The notes under the pieces were generated by a model. It did not search any database. It had not been told where the DNA came from and saw nothing but the letters and a program-made list of their open reading frames with translations. The position numbers and the translations under genes were made by a program. Below, one piece after another: positions 60,722 to 64,000 of a stretch of DNA of 64,000 nucleotides. Position 1 is the stretch's first letter. Every line of letters begins with the position of its first letter. The DNA is from Mycolicibacterium llatzerense. GTDB lineage: Bacteria > Actinomycetota > Actinomycetes > Mycobacteriales > Mycobacteriaceae. Location: positions 62,001-126,000 of the forward strand of contig NZ_JXST01000002.1 of assembly GCF_000878195.1 (NCBI RefSeq), written 5' to 3'.

Positions 60722-61861
60722 TCAGGACTCGCGTGAACCCGCGAGCGACGTTGCGCGGCTGGGCAATTCCACGGTGAAGGTTGCGCCCGTGCCGACGCCG
60801 GCGCTGGTCGCGGTGATACGGCCATGGTGGGCGTCGACCAGGGCCTTGGCGATCGCCAGCCCGATGCCTGAGCCGCCATGCGCCCGGTCGCGCGCCGAGT
60901 CGGCCCGGTAGAACCGCTCGAACAGCCGCGGCAGATGTTCGGCGGCGATGCCGTCGCCGTCGTCGCAGACCTTGATCTGCACCGATCCGCCAACCGATGT
61001 TGCCGTCACCCGCACCGTGCCGCCGGCTTCCGTGTGCCGCAGCGCGTTGGTCAGCAGATTGGCCAGCACCTGGTCGAGCCGCTGCGGGTCGGCCCAGAGA
61101 TCCGGCAAGCGCGGAGCGACATCCGACGTCAATGCAACGCCTTTGGCGCGATACGGCGCTGCGAACGCGTCGACGGCAGCAGCGATCACGGTCGCCGGTG
61201 CGACGGACTCGGTGTCGACGAGCGCCATGTCACGTTCGGCATCGGACAGTGCCCGCACGTCGGAGCTGAGTCGGGTGAGCCGTCGGGTCTGATCGCGCAG
61301 CACGCCGATGGTGGTCGCGTCGAGAGGATGGATGCCGTCTTCGATCGACTCGAGATAGGCGTCGATGACGGAGACAGGCGTGCGGAGCTCGTGTGCGAGA
61401 TCGGCCAACAGCTGGCGACGGGTCGTCTCGACGGAGCCCAGCTGCTCGGCCATCGTGTTGAAAGCTTCTGCAATGGAATCGAATTCAGTGCCGAGGTGTG
61501 GTGGTGAGACCCGGATGTCGTAGTTCCCGTCGGCCACGGCGGTCGCCGCGGCGGCGAGCTCGGCGGTCGAGCGGTGCATCCGTCGGCTCAGATACCAGCT
61601 CAGCGCCAGCGCGGTGGTCGCGGCCACCGCCAGCGACATGCCCACCGAAACGGCGGTCGCCTGCCGGAACACGTGCTCGTAAGGGTGCGGGCCGGTGCGG
61701 CCGGGAACCAGCACGTCCTGCATCACCTGCCGGAACATCGGCGGGCCGATGATCAAGGCGACGGTGGTCGTGGTGGCGATCGCCGCGACAACCACCACCG
61801 CGTTGGTGACGAGCAGGCGGCTGCGGATTCCGTGCTTGCTGCGCGGATGGTTCTGGGCCAT
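60722..61861 (-). CDS. Two-component sensor histidine kinase
   Basis: A 379-residue kinase. Two membrane segments flank a short periplasmic loop (to ~92), then come HAMP, HisKA with H157 in LAHELRTP, and the ATPase domain with N (LLTNALRH), DDGDGI and GSGIGLAI. Its ATG overlaps the response-regulator stop as TGATG, so the two are coupled. The signal is unknown. Confidence 0.92.
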   Translation of the reverse strand: MAQNHPRSKHGIRSRLLVTNAVVVVAAIATTTTVALIIGPPMFRQVMQDVLVPGRTGPHPYEHVFRQATAVSVGMSLAVAATTALALSWYLSRRMHRSTAELAAAATAVADGNYDIRVSPPHLGTEFDSIAEAFNTMAEQLGSVETTRRQLLADLAHELRTPVSVIDAYLESIEDGIHPLDATTIGVLRDQTRRLTRLSSDVRALSDAERDMALVDTESVAPATVIAAAVDAFAAPYRAKGVALTSDVAPRLPDLWADPQRLDQVLANLLTNALRHTEAGGTVRVTATSVGGSVQIKVCDDGDGIAAEHLPRLFERFYRADSARDRAHGGSGIGLAIAKALVDAHHGRITATSAGVGTGATFTVELPSRATSLAGSRES

Positions 61862-62595
61862 CAGCCTTCTCCCATTCGATAACCGACGCCGCGGACCGTG
61901 GTGACATACCGCGGCTCGACCGAGTTGTCGCCGAGCTTGCGCCGCAGATGCCCGACGTGGACGTCGACGACGTTGTCGTTGCCGAACCACGACTCGCCCC
62001 ATACGGCTTCCAACAGTTGGTGCCGCGTCCACACTTGACGTGGACGTGACGACAGGGCCGCCAGCACATCGAACTCGGTGCGGGTCAGCATGATTGGCGC
62101 GCCACCGAGCAAGGTCTGGCGGCTGTCGGTGTCGATATGAAGATCCCCGAAGACGCGGGGCGGTGTTCCTGTCGCCGGGACCGGATCGGCCGCGCGCCGG
62201 GGTCGTCGCAGCATGGCGCGGATCCGGGCCACCACCTCGCGTGGACTGAAAGGTTTGGTGACGTAGTCGTCCGCGCCGACCGACAGTCCGACGATGGTGT
62301 CGATCTCGGTATCGCGGGCCGTCAGCATGACCACGTACGCGTCAGAGAACATGCGCAGCTGGCGGCACACCTCGATGCCGTCGAGGCCGGGCAGGCCGAT
62401 GTCGAGGATCACCACGTCGGGGTCGAGTTCGCGGGCCGCGACCAGGGCTGACGGGCCGTCGGCGGCGATGCGCACCTCGAACTGTTCGCGCTTGAGATAG
62501 CTGGCCACGACGTCGGCCAGCGCCGTCTCGTCGTCGACGACCAGCGCGCGCAGGCTCGGCGTGGGTTCGGTGCCGTTCACCTGCTCATGGTGCAC
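61861..62595 (-). CDS. OmpR/PhoB-family response regulator
   Basis: A 244-residue regulator. The receiver domain has DD at 21–22 and the phospho-acceptor D65 in VILDIGLPG, with TKPFS holding the conserved Lys. The C-terminal winged-helix domain has the OmpR pattern ending in VTTVRGVGYRMG. It starts at GTG 62595; GTG 62580 is possible. Target genes are unknown; the divergent small exported-protein gene is a candidate. Confidence 0.92.
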   Translation of the reverse strand: MHHEQVNGTEPTPSLRALVVDDETALADVVASYLKREQFEVRIAADGPSALVAARELDPDVVILDIGLPGLDGIEVCRQLRMFSDAYVVMLTARDTEIDTIVGLSVGADDYVTKPFSPREVVARIRAMLRRPRRAADPVPATGTPPRVFGDLHIDTDSRQTLLGGAPIMLTRTEFDVLAALSSRPRQVWTRHQLLEAVWGESWFGNDNVVDVHVGHLRRKLGDNSVEPRYVTTVRGVGYRMGEG

Positions 62596-62732
62596 CCGCG
62601 TGGCGGCCTGGTCGACCGGTTGGCCTGGTCGGCGGCGGGTTCTTTAACGAATCTTCATCGTTCCTCCGGGGAACCCTTGTCGGCCGATTCGAGGCTGGAA
62701 GCCGTCAGAACCTCAACTTGAAGGGAACCGAG

Positions 62733-63032
62733 ATGACCAGCAAGATCGCACTGATCTCCGCCGCCGCCGCAGCTCTGGCGGCCGCCGCCCTGACGGCTGC
62801 CGGCCCGGCGCAGGCCTCCAGCGTGTCGGGAAACAACGGCGCCGACGTCGTGTCCACACTGCGCAGCGAGGGCTACAACGTGCAGGTCGATGGCGCCCCG
62901 AGCGCACCGCTGTCGGCGTGCACGGTGACCGACGTGCACGGCCTGCCGAATGCGGCGGACCCGACCCAGCGCGCCGACACCCGCATGATCAACAACGTCT
63001 ACGTCGATGTGACCTGCGCGTCGGACTCCTGA
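62733..63032 (+). CDS. Small exported protein (Cys-pair family)
   Basis: A 99-residue protein from ATG 62733, after GAAGGGAACCGAG. The signal peptide ends with AQA-S. The mature part has SACTVTDVHG and the C-terminal NNVYVDVTC, the pattern of the 59297–59614 protein. It lies divergently beside the two-component system, which may control it. Confidence 0.8.
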   Translation: MTSKIALISAAAAALAAAALTAAGPAQASSVSGNNGADVVSTLRSEGYNVQVDGAPSAPLSACTVTDVHGLPNAADPTQRADTRMINNVYVDVTCASDS

Positions 63033-63082
63033 GTGGGCGGCCCGCAGCGCGCCGGCGGGCGGCGGCATGGTTATGTGAGGGT

Positions 63083-64000
63083 GTGACCGAAGCGTCGTCG
63101 CTGCCGCTGGCCGGGATCACCGTCGTCGCGATGGAGCAGGCGGTGTCCGCGCCGATGTGCACGCGCGTGCTGGCCGACTTCGGCGCCCGGGTGATCAAGG
63201 TCGAGAATCCCCAGGGCGGCGATTTCGCCCGCGACTACGACGACGTGGTGCTGGGCCAGGCCGCACATTTCGTCTGGGCCAACCGCGGCAAGCAGTCGGT
63301 CGCCCTGAACCTCAAGTCCGGCAGCGGCATTGCGGTGCTGCACCAGCTGTTGGACGGCGCTGACGCGTTCGTCTCCAACCTGGCGCCCGGCGCCACCGCG
63401 CGATTGGGTTTGTCGCCCGAGGAGCTGGGCAAGCGGCACCCGCAGGTGATCCCCGTCGAAATCGACGGCTACGGCCCGGGTGGTCCCCTTTCTCAGAAAC
63501 GCGCGTACGACCTTCTGGTGCAAGCGGAGTCGGGATCGTGCGCCGCCACCGGCTTTCCGGAGATGCCCGCCAAACCCGGTCCGCCCGTCGCCGACATCAG
63601 CACGGGTCTCTACTCGGCGCTGTCGATCATGGCGCTGCTGTTGGGCCGGGCCCGTGGCGTGTCGGTCGGCCCGGCACCGTCCGTCGCCGTCAGCCTGTTC
63701 GACACGATGACCGACATCATGGGTTACCCGCTGACCTACACCCAGCATTCCGGCGTGAATCAACAGCCGCTCGGCATGGCGTCGCCGGCCGTTGCGCCAT
63801 ATGGCGCCTTCGGAACCCGGGACGGGCAGACCGTGGTGCTCGGCACCACCAACGACAGGGAATGGCAGCGGCTGGCCCGGGAGATCATCGACCGGCCCGA
63901 CCTCGCCGAGGATCCCCGCTTCGCAAGCAACTCGGATCGCTGCGCGCACCGCGACGAGCTCCATTCAGCCATCGGATCCTGGTGCGCAGAGCGCGATCTC
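63083..64000 (+). CDS. CaiB/BaiF family CoA-transferase, 3' end outside window
   Basis: The frame from GTG 63083 runs to the window edge (306 codons). It has the type III CoA-transferase pattern: LADFGARVIKVENPQGGDFAR, FVWANRGKQSVALNL, YGPGGPLS, and YDLLVQAESG with the catalytic Asp. Such enzymes swap CoA between carboxylic acids such as carnitine, formate/oxalate or bile acids. The C-terminus is missing. It is not linked to the two-component genes. Confidence 0.88.
   Translation, partial: MTEASSLPLAGITVVAMEQAVSAPMCTRVLADFGARVIKVENPQGGDFARDYDDVVLGQAAHFVWANRGKQSVALNLKSGSGIAVLHQLLDGADAFVSNLAPGATARLGLSPEELGKRHPQVIPVEIDGYGPGGPLSQKRAYDLLVQAESGSCAATGFPEMPAKPGPPVADISTGLYSALSIMALLLGRARGVSVGPAPSVAVSLFDTMTDIMGYPLTYTQHSGVNQQPLGMASPAVAPYGAFGTRDGQTVVLGTTNDREWQRLAREIIDRPDLAEDPRFASNSDRCAHRDELHSAIGSWCAERDL

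Noticed and set aside
63071..63964. 297-residue minus-strand frame at the right end
   Set aside because: Antisense of the CaiB/BaiF gene, which has the catalytic segment and runs through the window edge on the plus strand.

Overview
The window looks like a high-GC mycobacterium, most likely a fast-growing Mycolicibacterium-type species. The lineage markers are an EsxF–EsxE–CpnT-type locus, DUF732 and DUF4189 exported proteins, a RicR-type copper operator, a fatty-acyl-AMP ligase of the FadD type, and a penicillin-binding lipoprotein like Rv2864c of M. tuberculosis.

Bases 1–19647 hold one long same-strand defence cluster. It encodes an SNF2 helicase (5' end outside the window), a 1531-aa Eco57I/PglX-type adenine methylase, a three-gene ABC-3C cassette (Cap4/DUF4297-like nuclease effector, middle component, DUF3732 ATPase), a ~2127-aa DEAD/DEAH helicase with a DUF1998 module (DrmA+DrmB or DruE-like), and a UvrD-like helicase with a small RelE-like N-terminal region. 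The junctions are mostly overlapping or nearly so. The exception is a 128-bp gap before the ABC-3C cassette, which contains a 21-codon leader-like ORF. The set resembles DISARM and Druantia but matches neither canonical gene list; it is the best candidate for an undescribed system.

Bases 19648–36939 are accessory DNA: an unrecognised three-gene minus-strand operon, exported and membrane proteins, a protein with an RNase H domain, a metallophosphatase and a decayed copy of its 3' end, an EEP-family phosphodiesterase, and a dispersed 36-bp repeat. The stretch ends in a type VII secretion toxin locus on the minus strand. There EsxF-like and EsxE-like WXG100 proteins precede a CpnT-like toxin whose C-terminus is a predicted PD-(D/E)XK nuclease instead of the TNT domain. 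A coupled immunity gene and a row of further immunity-like genes follow.

Bases 37215–44305 hold an MscS channel, a GreA C-terminal-domain protein, a SWIM-domain protein, an orphan antitoxin, an intact ISL3-family insertion sequence that has split a hairpin, and an OPT transporter broken by a one-base frameshift.

Bases 44384–64000 are mostly housekeeping: prfC, a sulfatase, a fatty-acyl-AMP ligase, a copper-responsive pair under a RicR operator, a large membrane protein, a penicillin-binding lipoprotein, an SDR, small exported proteins, remnants of an SDR and a beta-lactamase, a two-component system, and the start of a CaiB/BaiF CoA-transferase. No rRNA, tRNA or CRISPR array was recognised.
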